From: Amycolatopsis sp. DSM 110486
Lineage (GTDB): Bacteria > Actinomycetota > Actinomycetes > Mycobacteriales > Pseudonocardiaceae
Assembly (NCBI RefSeq): GCF_019468465.1
Contig: NZ_CP080519.1
Coordinates: 8,797,001-8,861,000 of the forward strand
Reading direction: 5' to 3'
DNA: 64,000 bases
The position numbers and the translations under genes were made by a program. The notes under the pieces are model-generated. The model was not told the origin of the DNA, did no database searches, and saw nothing but the letters and a program-made list of their open reading frames with translations. Shown piece after piece: positions 45,256 to 54,009 of the stretch. Each line of letters starts with the position of its first letter. Positions within the stretch are counted from its first letter, which is position 1.

Positions 45256-45666
45256 TCAGGCCGGTGTGGTGGTGACGGCCAGCGCGTCGACCTCGATCAG
45301 CCAGTCAGACAGGCCAAGGGACGACACGCCCAGCCACGTGCTCGCGACCTTCGGGAACTCGTCGCCGAACACGCGCTGGGCCGCGGCGAAAATGGGCTCG
45401 ATGAGCGCCGGCGAGGAGTCGACGACGTGGATCGTGTACTTGACCAGGCCGGCCGGCGTGCAGCCGGCGGCCGCGAGTGCCGCGCGCAGGTTGAGGAACA
45501 CCTGCGCGGCGTGGTCGCCCGGGCCGACCAGCACCTCGTCGCGGTCCAGGGCCACCTGCCCGGCGATCGCCACGAGCCGCGCGCCGGGCGGGCCGACGGT
45601 CACTTGCGAGTAGAGGTCCATCACGGGCGGGGACAGGGTCTCGGGGTTGAGGTGGTCGACGGTCAT
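45256..45666 (-). CDS. RidA/YjgF-family protein
   Basis: The protein has 136 residues with the RidA core: VAIAGQVALDRDEVLVGPGD, HAAQVFLNLRAALAAAGCTP, LVKYTIHVVD and the final IEVDALAV. Canonical RidA uses an Arg in 'P-R-(A/T)' before the last strands to bind imine intermediates; here the place reads KVASTWLGVSS, without it. It is therefore probably not a classical enamine deaminase. It precedes the LLM oxidoreductase by 35 bases on the same strand and is likely its operon partner. Confidence 0.82.
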   Translation of the reverse strand: MTVDHLNPETLSPPVMDLYSQVTVGPPGARLVAIAGQVALDRDEVLVGPGDHAAQVFLNLRAALAAAGCTPAGLVKYTIHVVDSSPALIEPIFAAAQRVFGDEFPKVASTWLGVSSLGLSDWLIEVDALAVTTTPA

Positions 45667-46080
45667 CGAGGCCTCCCGGTGCCTCGGAGGTGGGTGGCTT
45701 CCGAGTGTGCGGCGGCTCGTGAACGGGTGTCAACCGTGGCGCAGACAACCTTGTCGCGGAGACGAGCACCCCGACCCGGTTGGTGATTTCCCGGAGTACT
45801 CGGAAACATCGGACAGGAAGTCCCGGGTCAGTCCAAAGTGGACTCTCCGAGTCGACGACGACTTCGGGTGTGGGTGCTCGCCGGTGGCCGCGGTCTGGCC
45901 CATGCCGGCGCTCGTCCAGCCCGCTGTCCCCGGCGATGCGGTCCTGCGGGCTCGCGCCGAGTTTCGGCCACGTCACGCCGAGGTCGCTCGGCACGGGGTC
46001 GGACAGCGGGATCGCGACAAGGCCGGCGGGCAGCGGCTGTTTGGCCGGGGCTTGGAGGCATTCGCCCGACGAACGAGCTT
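45667..46080. other. Intergenic stretch with possible minus-strand remnant
   Basis: The part near 45667 should hold the promoter of the RidA-like operon. On the minus strand about 46040-45930 reads PAGLVAIPLSDPVPSDLGV then TWPKLGASPQ, which faintly resembles the end of a LysR effector domain, but I cannot support a gene. Confidence 0.25.
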
Positions 46081-46260
46081 TCAGCCGCGGGCCCGGTACT
46101 TCGTTCGCCAGTCCACGATCCGGCCCTCCGCTGCGAATTCCGCGGCCCGGCGCATCGCCATCACGAATCGGTCGTGCGCGCGCATCGCTTCGATCCTGCG
46201 CCCGTAGGCGTGGATCGCGACCAGCGCCGATCCGGCGCGCAGCACCCAGTGCCAGTCGAG
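46081..46260 (-). pseudogene. C-terminal fragment of an unidentified protein
   Basis: A minus-strand frame reads DWHWVLRAGSALVAIHAYGR then RIEAMRAHDRFVMAMRRAAE and FAAEGRIVDWRTKYRARG, ending TGA 46081-46083. The amphipathic, well-mixed composition looks coding. No ATG or domain is upstream, since a stop occurs near 46265. Function unknown. Confidence 0.3.
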
Positions 46261-46672
46261 ATGATCAGCGGTGTGTGATCATCGGCGACAAGGTTTGTCC
46301 TCGGCTCACTACGGGTGTGCAGGGGCTTTGTGGTCCGGTGTAGACCATGTGGGTGGTCGCGCGCGGGACATTGCTGGGGAAGGGCCGGGGCATTGTCTCC
46401 GAGTTTCGCCGGGGCATTGCTGTCGGCTGATTCGGTTGGCACGAGACGATTCCCGTGGATGACCGGCCGTGGCCGGGTCCGGCTCGCGGGTTCGCCCACG
46501 CGGCCCCGCTCGACGGCGGACAAGGTCGGTTGATCAGCTGGTGTACGTTCCGGACACAGCTTGAGCCAGGACCGTCCCTGCTGTTCGCGGAGTGTGTCAC
46601 GTTGTCATTGCCCGTCGAATGTCCGAATCCTGACCGACCGTTGGTTGCCTTGGCGTCGACCGGGCGGTGGCG
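46261..46672. other. Region upstream of the MFS/dTMP-kinase-like gene
   Basis: No gene recognised. The promoter of the following gene should lie here. GCCGGGGCATTG recurs within 46380-46430, a short direct repeat. Confidence 0.3.
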
Positions 46673-48691
46673 ATGACAGCGGACGGCTCTTCGCTGCCGC
46701 ACCGGGTCCGGCGGGTCCTGGCGATTCGTCCGTTCCGGCGGCTGTGGGGTGTGACGTTCCTGTGCAGCACGGCCGACTGGCTTGCGCTGCTGGGGGTGGC
46801 CGACCTGGTCGCGAACGCGGCGGGCAGCTACACGGCCAAGAACTTCGCGTTCTCGGGTGTCGTGTTCAGCAACCTGCTTCCGGGCTTACTGTTCGCGCCG
46901 GTGGGCGGCCTGCTGGCGGACCGGTTCGACCGGCGCGCGGTGATGGTCGTCGGTGACGTGCTGCGGTGCTGTCTGCTGCTGTCGATCGTGGTGGTGGACG
47001 TGCCGTGGTGGCCGTTCGCCGGCAGCTTTCTCGCGAGCAGTGTGGCGATGCTGTGGATCCCGGCGAAGGACGCCGCGGTGCCGAACCTGCTGCGGCGGCC
47101 GGATCAGGTCGAGACCGCGAACCAGCTGGGCCTGGTGATGACCTATGGGATCACGGTGGTCGCGGCCGGTGGGCTGTACGCGTTGACCGGCGTCGGCCCG
47201 TCGTTGCGGTTGCCCGATGATCTGCTCGGGGCCAACGGCTCGGTGAAGCTGGCTCTGGCTCTCGCTGCGGTGTTCTACCTGGGCAGTGCGTTCACGGTGG
47301 CGCGGCGGATTCCGGAGCTGTCGGAGCGCGTGGTTGCGCGTCGCGCGGCGGATGGCGAGCCCGGCGGCGGATTCACGGCGATGGTGCGGGACGTCGGGCG
47401 GTTCGTGCGCACGACTCCGCTTGTGCGAGGGCTGATCATCGGTGCTGTCGGGGCTTTCGCGGCAGGGGGAGCGGTGGTCGGGTCGGCGCAGTCGTACGCG
47501 AAGAGCGTGCTGGCCGGGCAGGCCGGGTTCGGGCTGTTGTTCGCCGCGGTGTTCGTCGGTCTGAGCGTGGGCATCGTGAGTGCGCCCAAGCTGGCGGCGC
47601 GGGTCTCACACGAGCGGTTCTTCGGTCTCGCGATCGTGCTGGCCGGGTTCTCGCTGGTGCTCGTCGCGCTGTCGCCGCACTTGTTCGTGTCCCTGGTCGC
47701 GGTCGTGCTGGTGGGCGCCAGTGCGGGCGCGACGTTCCTGACGGGCGTCACGATCATCGGGTCGCAGGTCGCCGACGACGTGCGCGGCCGGGTCAACGCG
47801 ATCTACCAGGCACTGCTGAAGGTGGTGCTGGGCGGTGCGCTCGCCCTCGTTCCCTTGCTGATCGGCCTCACCCGGCAACGGACGTTCACCGTCTTCGGCC
47901 ACGACGTGGTGGTCGACGGGACGCGGCCTGTGCTGCTCGGAGCCGCGGTGCTGGCGTGCGGGGCCGGGGTGCTGGCCTATCGGCAGATGAACGGTCGGCG
48001 AGCCGGCCGGATGTTCGCCGTGGCGCGTACCGCGGTGCGGCGTCGGCCGGTGCGGGCGACCGGGTTCGTCGTCACCGTCGAAGGCAGCCCGTCGGCGGAC
48101 ACCGCCGCGCACGCGGCTGACCTCGCCGACTGGCTCCAGCGATCGGGCACCGGCACGGTGGTGCTGGCCGCCGACCCGGGCTGGGGCGACCCGCGGCTGC
48201 AGACGCTGCTGTCCGGCGCGTCGGTGACCACCGCGCGAGCCCGAGTGCTCGCCGCGGCCGCCGTGCGGGCCGACATCGTCGAGCGCGAGGTCCGGCCGGC
48301 GCTCGAGTCCGGCGCCATCGTCGTGATCGAGCGCCTGATCGACTCGCCGCTGGAACAGGACGGAACCGGACTCGACCTTGAGGAGCTGGCGGGCGTCGCG
48401 GAGTGGACGGTCGGCCGTCTCCGGCCGGACTTCACCATCCTGCTCGACCACGGCGCGGACGAGCCATCGCCGACAGCGGACGCCTGGGACCGGCGGATCC
48501 GCCGGCTGCTGAGGGACCTCTCGACGACCGCCCGCTGCGTGGTCGTCGAGACCGCCGATCACGATGCCGGCCGGGCACAGATCCGTGCGGCGATGGCCAC
48601 GGCACTCGCCCGGATCGCCACGCCCGAGGCAGCCGAGGAGCCGGGGCCGGTTGACCGCGATCGCCGCACCGGCACGCATCCGGACTTCTGA
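46673..48691 (+). CDS. MFS transporter fused to dTMP-kinase-like domain
   Basis: Residues 1-440 are an MFS permease with about ten to twelve helices, including FSNLLPGLLFAPVGGLLADR with the cytosolic DRFDRR loop. The C-terminal 210 residues follow a thymidylate kinase plan, an actinobacterial fusion known from annotation as a bifunctional MFS transporter/dTMP kinase. The P-loop is degraded: VVTVEGSPSADTAAHAADL lacks GxxxxGKS/T. VVIERLIDSPLEQDGTGLD stands for the DR(Y/F) region, and FTILLDHGADEP for the Leu-x-Leu-x-Val strand. Kinase activity is thus doubtful. ATG 46673 is used; GTG 46667 is also possible. Confidence 0.82.
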   Translation: MTADGSSLPHRVRRVLAIRPFRRLWGVTFLCSTADWLALLGVADLVANAAGSYTAKNFAFSGVVFSNLLPGLLFAPVGGLLADRFDRRAVMVVGDVLRCCLLLSIVVVDVPWWPFAGSFLASSVAMLWIPAKDAAVPNLLRRPDQVETANQLGLVMTYGITVVAAGGLYALTGVGPSLRLPDDLLGANGSVKLALALAAVFYLGSAFTVARRIPELSERVVARRAADGEPGGGFTAMVRDVGRFVRTTPLVRGLIIGAVGAFAAGGAVVGSAQSYAKSVLAGQAGFGLLFAAVFVGLSVGIVSAPKLAARVSHERFFGLAIVLAGFSLVLVALSPHLFVSLVAVVLVGASAGATFLTGVTIIGSQVADDVRGRVNAIYQALLKVVLGGALALVPLLIGLTRQRTFTVFGHDVVVDGTRPVLLGAAVLACGAGVLAYRQMNGRRAGRMFAVARTAVRRRPVRATGFVVTVEGSPSADTAAHAADLADWLQRSGTGTVVLAADPGWGDPRLQTLLSGASVTTARARVLAAAAVRADIVEREVRPALESGAIVVIERLIDSPLEQDGTGLDLEELAGVAEWTVGRLRPDFTILLDHGADEPSPTADAWDRRIRRLLRDLSTTARCVVVETADHDAGRAQIRAAMATALARIATPEAAEEPGPVDRDRRTGTHPDF

Positions 48692-48902
48692 CCGGGACCA
48701 AGCCCTCCGGGTAATCATCACCGCCGGTCACGAGTCGGGGGAGATGCTTTCAACGGCCGGCAGCCCGGATCGCCTCCGCGGACGTAGGACCGAGGAGAGC
48801 CACGATCCGACGCGGCCGTTGATCTTCCGGTGCCGTCCACCTCGGACCGGTAGGGTTCCCGCGATGCCGGGGCTCTGCCGGCTCGCGCCGAGGAGGAAGA
48901 CC

Positions 48903-50858
48903 GTGACCGAGGGCCGAGAGGCGACCACGACCGAGGACGGGCCGGCCGGCCGGGCGCGGCTCGCGCGGGCCTCCGTGAAGCTGGCCGTGGTGGTCGGGGC
49001 GCTGGGGGTCGTGTTCGGCGACATCGGGACGAGCCCGATCTATACGCTGCAGACGGTGTTCAGCCCGAGCGACCCGCACCCGGTGCCGGTGAGCGCGCAG
49101 AACGTGTTCGGGGTCGTGTCGCTGATCTTCTGGTCCGTGACGATCATCGTGACCGTCACGTACGTGCTGCTGGCGATGCGCGCGGACAACGACGGTGAGG
49201 GCGGCATCATGGCCCTGATCACCCTGTTGCGCCGCCGCGGCGGGCAGGGGCGGCGGCGGGTGGCAGTGGTGCTGGCGGGGCTGGGCATCTTCGGCGCGTC
49301 GCTGTTCTTCGGCGACAGCATGATCACCCCGGCGATCTCGGTGCTGTCGGCGGTGGAGGGGCTCAAGGTCGTCGACGACTCGTTCGAGAGCTGGGTCGTG
49401 CCGATCACCGCGGTGATCATCGTGGTGCTGTTCCTGGTGCAACGCCGGGGCACGGCCGCGGTCGGGCGGGTGTTCGGGCCGGTGATGATCGCGTGGTTCA
49501 CCGTGATCGGCCTGACCGGCGTGACGGGCATCGTCAAGCACCCCGCGATCCTCGAAGCGCTCTCGCCCACCTACGCGCTCGACTTCATGGTCGGCCACTT
49601 CGACATCGCCTTCTTCGCGCTCGCCGCAGTCGTGCTGTCGGTCACCGGCGCCGAAGCGCTGTACGCGGACATGGGCCACTTCGGCCGCCGCGCCATCACA
49701 CGCGGGTGGCTGTTCCTCGTGTTCCCGGCGTGTGTGCTCAACTACTTCGGCCAGGGCGCGCTGATCCTCGAAGACCAGGCCAACCTGAGCAGCCCGTTCT
49801 TCCTGCTCGTCCCGGGCTGGGCCCGGCTGCCGCTGGTCCTGTTGGCCACGGCGGCGACCGTGATCGCGTCGCAGGCCGTGATCACCGGCGCGTACTCGGT
49901 CGCCTCGCAGGCCGCGCAGCTCGGGTACCTGCCGCGGCTGCGGATCGCGCACACGTCGGAGACCGAACGCGGCCAGATCTACGTGCCGTGGATCAACTGG
50001 CTGCTGATGGTTTCCGTGCTGACGCTCGTGTTCGCCTTCCGCAGCTCGTCGGCGCTGGCCTACGCGTTCGGCATGGCGGTGACCGCGACGATCACCATCA
50101 CCACCCTCCTGTTCTTCTACATCGCCCGGTCGAAGTGGAGCACGCCGCCGTGGCTGCTCTGGATCGGCGGGGGAGTGCTGCTGGTGGTGGACCTGCTGTT
50201 CGTCGCGGCCAACCTCACCAAGCTCGTCCACGGCGCGTGGCTGCCGCTGCTCATCGGCGTCATCGCGTTCACGGTCATGACCACCTGGCAACGCGGCCGC
50301 CAGATCGTGACGGCCGAACGCAACCGGCACGAAGGGTCGCTGCGCGAGTTCGTCGACAAGCTGCGCAACGGCGAGTCTCCGACGCAGACGGTGCCCGGCA
50401 CGGCCGTGTTCCTCAACCGCGGCAACGACAGCGCGCCGCTGGCCATGCGCGCCAACGTGGAGCACAACCACGTGCGCCACGAGCACGTGGTGATCATGTC
50501 GCTCGAAACCGAGCCCGTGCCGCGGATCCCGGACGCCGAACGGATCTCCGTCGACGACCTCGGCTACGCCGACGACGGCATCACCCACGTCACGGCCCGC
50601 TTCGGCTACATGGAAACCCCCGACGTGCTGCGCACGCTCGCGCTCGTCGACCCGGCCGACACCGAAGGCCGCCTGCAGGTCGACGACGCGTCCTACTTCC
50701 TGTCGAAGATCGAGCTTCGCCGCGGCGACGAACCCACCATGGCGGCGTGGCGCAAGCGCCTGTTCATCGCCACCTCCTACATCACCGCCGACGCGGCCGA
50801 GTACTTCGCGCTGCCCCGCGAACGGACCGTGATCATGGGTTCGCACATTGACGTGTAG
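48903..50858 (+). CDS. kup: Potassium uptake protein Kup
   Basis: The N-terminal signature VGALGVVFGDIGTSPIYTLQ is diagnostic of the Kup/HAK/KUP family. About twelve helices follow (for example FGASLFFGDSMITPAISVLS, SVTGAEALYADMGHFG, ACVLNYFGQGALIL), then a cytosolic domain (about residue 470 onward) with PGTAVFLNRGNDSAPLAM and ERISVDDLGYADDGI. It imports K+ with protons. GTG 48903 is chosen because AGGAGGAAGACC lies directly before it; the frame is open further upstream. At 651 residues it is of normal length. It is followed closely by a small repeat protein. Confidence 0.93.
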   Translation: MTEGREATTTEDGPAGRARLARASVKLAVVVGALGVVFGDIGTSPIYTLQTVFSPSDPHPVPVSAQNVFGVVSLIFWSVTIIVTVTYVLLAMRADNDGEGGIMALITLLRRRGGQGRRRVAVVLAGLGIFGASLFFGDSMITPAISVLSAVEGLKVVDDSFESWVVPITAVIIVVLFLVQRRGTAAVGRVFGPVMIAWFTVIGLTGVTGIVKHPAILEALSPTYALDFMVGHFDIAFFALAAVVLSVTGAEALYADMGHFGRRAITRGWLFLVFPACVLNYFGQGALILEDQANLSSPFFLLVPGWARLPLVLLATAATVIASQAVITGAYSVASQAAQLGYLPRLRIAHTSETERGQIYVPWINWLLMVSVLTLVFAFRSSSALAYAFGMAVTATITITTLLFFYIARSKWSTPPWLLWIGGGVLLVVDLLFVAANLTKLVHGAWLPLLIGVIAFTVMTTWQRGRQIVTAERNRHEGSLREFVDKLRNGESPTQTVPGTAVFLNRGNDSAPLAMRANVEHNHVRHEHVVIMSLETEPVPRIPDAERISVDDLGYADDGITHVTARFGYMETPDVLRTLALVDPADTEGRLQVDDASYFLSKIELRRGDEPTMAAWRKRLFIATSYITADAAEYFALPRERTVIMGSHIDV

Positions 50859-50879
50859 CGCGTCAGGAAGGTGCCTACG

Positions 50880-51140
50880 ATGACCGACCCCGATCTGGAA
50901 GCCCTGCGCGCGGCGGCCGCGCGAGGAGACTCCGACGCCGTCGACCAGCTGATCGAGCTGGCCGCCGAGCGTGGCGACGCGGCCGAGCTGCGCCAGTGGG
51001 CGGCAGGTGGCAGTGCCGATGCCGCGGACCTGCTCGTCGAGCTGGCGACGGAACGCGAGGACCACGACGAGCTGCGGCGGCTGGCTCTGGGCGGCAACAC
51101 CACGGCCGCGGAAGTGCTGGCGGAGCTGGAAAGCGACTAG
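50880..51140 (+). CDS. Small protein of three 28-residue helical repeats
   Basis: 86 residues starting at ATG 50880, with AGGAAGG before it, 21 bases after kup, so probably translated from the kup message. The sequence is three repeats of the plan L-x-x-x-A-x-x-G-(D/S/N)-x-x-A-(V/A)-x-x-L-x-E-L-A-x-E-R: ALRAAAARGDSDAVDQLIEL, ELRQWAAGGSADAADLLVEL, ELRRLALGGNTTAAEVLAEL. It looks like a mini TPR/Sel1-like solenoid for protein binding. No family name is known to me. Confidence 0.65.
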   Translation: MTDPDLEALRAAAARGDSDAVDQLIELAAERGDAAELRQWAAGGSADAADLLVELATEREDHDELRRLALGGNTTAAEVLAELESD

Positions 51141-51150
51141 CCCGGCAGGG

Positions 51151-51285
51151 TCACTGCGGGGGCGGGATGTGGCGCGCGAAGGGGTCGTCGTCGTGGGAGT
51201 CGAGCCACGCGCCGGCGAGGCGGAGCAGCAGGGCCACCAGCACGAACCCGCCGATCGCGACCAGGGTGAACGTCAGGTCGGTCAT
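51151..51285 (-). CDS. 44-residue single-pass membrane protein
   Basis: ATG 51283-51285 gives MTDLTFTLVAIGGFVLVALL, a membrane helix followed by an acidic then Pro-rich tail (LDSHDDDPFARHIPPPQ). Size and layout recall KdpF-like or other small regulatory membrane peptides. It converges with the Kup-linked repeat protein (10 bases between stops). Evidence is the clear helix and a GGAG in front of the start. Confidence 0.5.
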   Translation of the reverse strand: MTDLTFTLVAIGGFVLVALLLRLAGAWLDSHDDDPFARHIPPPQ

Positions 51286-51377
51286 GGCTCCAGCGTGCGG
51301 CTTCGGGCCGGTCGTGTCCTCGGCGCGGACGGAACCTTGACGCCCGCGAAGCGCTCGTTGACGGCGTTTTGCCGCCG

Positions 51378-53975
51378 TCAGTCCGATTCGGGCGACGGCA
51401 GATCGAGGCGGGCGAGCTGGGCACGGGTCGTGACGCCGAGCTTCGGGAACGATTTGTACAGGTGATAGCCCACGGTGCGCGGACTGAGGAACAGCTGCGC
51501 GCCGATGTCCCGGTTGGACAGTCCCCGCGCGGCGAGGCGCACGACCCGCAGTTCCTGTGACGTCAGCACCGCAGCGGCGTCGGACGGCGCGGTGTGCGGG
51601 GTTTCGCCCGTGGCACGCAGTTCGCTGCGGGCACGCTCGGCCCACGGCGTCGCGCCCAGCTCCTCGAAGAGGTCGACCGCCGTGCGCAGGTGGGTGCGCG
51701 CGGCGGCCCGGTGCTGGTTGCGCCGCAGCCATTCGCCGTGCAACAGCGCAGTGCGGGCGCGTTCGAACGGCATGGTGCCGTCGGCCGTGTGGATGGCCTC
51801 GGCCTCGGCGAACCGGGCCGCGGTCTCGTCCCCGGTGAGGGCCGCGCACCGTCGGGCGACGGCGTGGGCCCAGCTCTGGTCGACGATCTCGGCCCACCGC
51901 GCGAACCGGTCGGCCGCCGCGCGCGCTTCGGCATCGCGCCCGCAGCGCGTCGCGGCTTCGACCAGGTCGGGCAGCCAGCGGGGCCCGTCGGGCAGGTCAC
52001 GTTCGGCCGTGAGGCCGGCCAGCCGGTCGGCCGCCGCGTCGAACCGGCCGAGGCCGAGGTCGAGCAGGCCGCGAGTGGCGGCGATCATCGGACCGCGCTC
52101 GTGCACACCGGCGGGGATCGCGGCGATCGCGTCGGCGACCCCGGCTTCGTCGCCCCTGACGGCGGCGAGGATCGCGCGGACGCCGGCGAGATCGCCGACG
52201 ATCGAGGCTTGACCGGACTCCCCGGCCAGGCGCAGGCCTTCGGCCACCGCGGCGGCCGCTTGCGCCGGGTGTCCCTGCCGCCAGCGAGCCCGGCCGAGGA
52301 CGACGAGCGCGCCGGCGAGGGTGTCGAGCTGGCCGCCGGCGTGGGCGGTTCGTTCGGCCGTCGCGGCCAGGGACTGCGCGAGCGTCGTGTCGCTGAGCAC
52401 CAGGCACCAGCGGGCGGCGGTGACCAGGGCGCGGGGCGTCGAGAGGCTGCCGGTCGTCTGCCGGAGCGCGTCGATCGCCCGGCGCGGGGCGATGTCGGCG
52501 CCGAAGTAGCCCTGGACCAGGCGGGCGATCGCGAGCACGTGGTCGGGCAGGTCGCTGGCGGCCGCGACGGCCTGCTCGACCGTCCCCGCGTCGCGCGCTT
52601 CCCACGCGGTCCGCACGACCGACAGCATCAGCTCGCCCGCCAGCTGCGGGTCAGCGGCGGCGACGGAGTCCGCCGCGGCGAGCAACACCCGCGGGTCGTG
52701 AGCGTGGTCGTCCTCGGCCAGCGTGGCTTCGAGCAGCGCCAGCCGCGCCAGTGGAACCGGTTCGGCCAGCAACGGCGCGGCACGGGTGGCCAGTTCGGCG
52801 GCGCGTGCGCGGTGGCCGGCGTTCGCCGCGGCACCGGCGGCGGCCGCGAGCCGCTCGCCCTTGCCTTCGCGGTCGCTGCTGAGCTGCGCGGCGCGTTCGT
52901 AGGCCGTGGCCGCGTCCGCGGGTGCGCCGCGGCGCAACGCCCGGGTCGCGGTTTCGTCGAGGGCCCTGGCCACGTCGTCGTCGGGGCCGACGGCGACGGC
53001 CGCGCGGTGGCGGGCGTGGCGGTCGGGATCGGTCCGCGGGTCGAGCACGTCGACGAGCGCTTGGTGGGCTTCGTGCTTGAGCGCCAGCGGAGCTCGCGTG
53101 TAGGCGGCCGGCCGGATGAGGGGGTGGGTGAACTCGAGGCGGTCGCCCGTCGTCCGCAGCAGGCCGGCGTGCTCGGCCGCGGTGAGGTCGGCGGCAGTGG
53201 CGCCGCGCCGGGCCGCGGCGGCCAGGACGGTGGCGAGGTCACCGGTGCCGTCGGCGGCGGCGAGCCGGACGATCGTCTGCGCGGGTGCCGGCAGCGCCGC
53301 GACCCGGCGGGCGAACTCCCACTCGGCCCGGCTTCCCGACGTCGGGTTCGCGAACTCCAGCAGGGCCAAGGGATTTCCCGCCGCTTCCGCCCGGACACGG
53401 TCGTGCTCGTGCCGGGAAAGACCGGCCGCGCGGGCGCGGACAACCTCGGTCGCGGCGGCCGGATCGAGCCGCGGCAGGACGAGCTCCGGGATGCCCGGCG
53501 CGTCGTCGTCGCGCGTGGCGAACACCATCACCACGCACTCGTCCGTCAGCCGCCGGGCGGCGAACAGCAGCGCCTCGGCCGACGGGCGGTCGAGCCACTG
53601 CAGGTCGTCGACGACGAGCACGACCGGCCCGGCCCGCCCGAGCAGGCCCAGCACGGCGAGGCCGACGAGGAACCGGTCCGGCGGGCCGTCTTCACCCTGG
53701 CCCAGGGCAGTGCGCAGCGCGGACGCCTGCGCCGGCGGCAACGCGTCGAGTTCGACGTCGCGGAGCAGGACGTGCAACGCGGCGTAGGGAATGTCCCGCT
53801 CCGCTTCGAGCCCCGCGTGGCGCAGCACCCGCACGTCACCGGCCGCGTGGACGGCTTCGTCCAGGAGCGCGGTTTTCCCGATCCCCGCTTCGCCGCGGAC
53901 CACGAGCGCGCCGACGCCGGCGTGCACCAGGCGCGTCAGCGTGGCGAGCTCGGCGTCGCGTCCGAAGAGGACCAT
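51378..53975 (-). CDS. Large ATP-binding LuxR-family regulator (LAL)
   Basis: The 865-residue protein starts MVLFGRDAELATLTRLVHAG (ATG 53973-53975). Walker A is RGEAGIGKTALLD (about residue 27), Walker B VVLVVDDLQWLDRPSAEAL (about 122), then an AAA/STAND arm and a long TPR-like helical region (about 340-780). The C-terminal LuxR helix-turn-helix is LTSQELRVVRLAARGLSNRD, IGAQLFLSPRTVGYHLYKSF. LAL proteins activate transcription when bound to ATP and an inducer, often of catabolic or secondary-metabolite genes. It lies 34 bases after the FMN reductase gene on the same strand, so the two form an operon. Confidence 0.9.
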   Translation of the reverse strand: MVLFGRDAELATLTRLVHAGVGALVVRGEAGIGKTALLDEAVHAAGDVRVLRHAGLEAERDIPYAALHVLLRDVELDALPPAQASALRTALGQGEDGPPDRFLVGLAVLGLLGRAGPVVLVVDDLQWLDRPSAEALLFAARRLTDECVVMVFATRDDDAPGIPELVLPRLDPAAATEVVRARAAGLSRHEHDRVRAEAAGNPLALLEFANPTSGSRAEWEFARRVAALPAPAQTIVRLAAADGTGDLATVLAAAARRGATAADLTAAEHAGLLRTTGDRLEFTHPLIRPAAYTRAPLALKHEAHQALVDVLDPRTDPDRHARHRAAVAVGPDDDVARALDETATRALRRGAPADAATAYERAAQLSSDREGKGERLAAAAGAAANAGHRARAAELATRAAPLLAEPVPLARLALLEATLAEDDHAHDPRVLLAAADSVAAADPQLAGELMLSVVRTAWEARDAGTVEQAVAAASDLPDHVLAIARLVQGYFGADIAPRRAIDALRQTTGSLSTPRALVTAARWCLVLSDTTLAQSLAATAERTAHAGGQLDTLAGALVVLGRARWRQGHPAQAAAAVAEGLRLAGESGQASIVGDLAGVRAILAAVRGDEAGVADAIAAIPAGVHERGPMIAATRGLLDLGLGRFDAAADRLAGLTAERDLPDGPRWLPDLVEAATRCGRDAEARAAADRFARWAEIVDQSWAHAVARRCAALTGDETAARFAEAEAIHTADGTMPFERARTALLHGEWLRRNQHRAAARTHLRTAVDLFEELGATPWAERARSELRATGETPHTAPSDAAAVLTSQELRVVRLAARGLSNRDIGAQLFLSPRTVGYHLYKSFPKLGVTTRAQLARLDLPSPESD

Positions 53976-54009
53976 GCCGTCGAGGTTAGAACCTCCGGTG
54001 CGCTCGAGG

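Noticed and set aside
45930..46040. LysR effector-domain remnant on the minus strand
   Set aside because: Only about 25 residues of faint resemblance; no helix-turn-helix or further domain parts.
48692..48902. c-di-AMP (ydaO) riboswitch upstream of kup
   Set aside because: The phrase CGGGGGAGATGC at about 48736 was suggestive, but the other conserved segments and pairings could not be found by eye.
48750..51065. 771-codon minus-strand frame opposite kup
   Set aside because: Arg/His/Asp-rich shadow of the Kup coding sequence.
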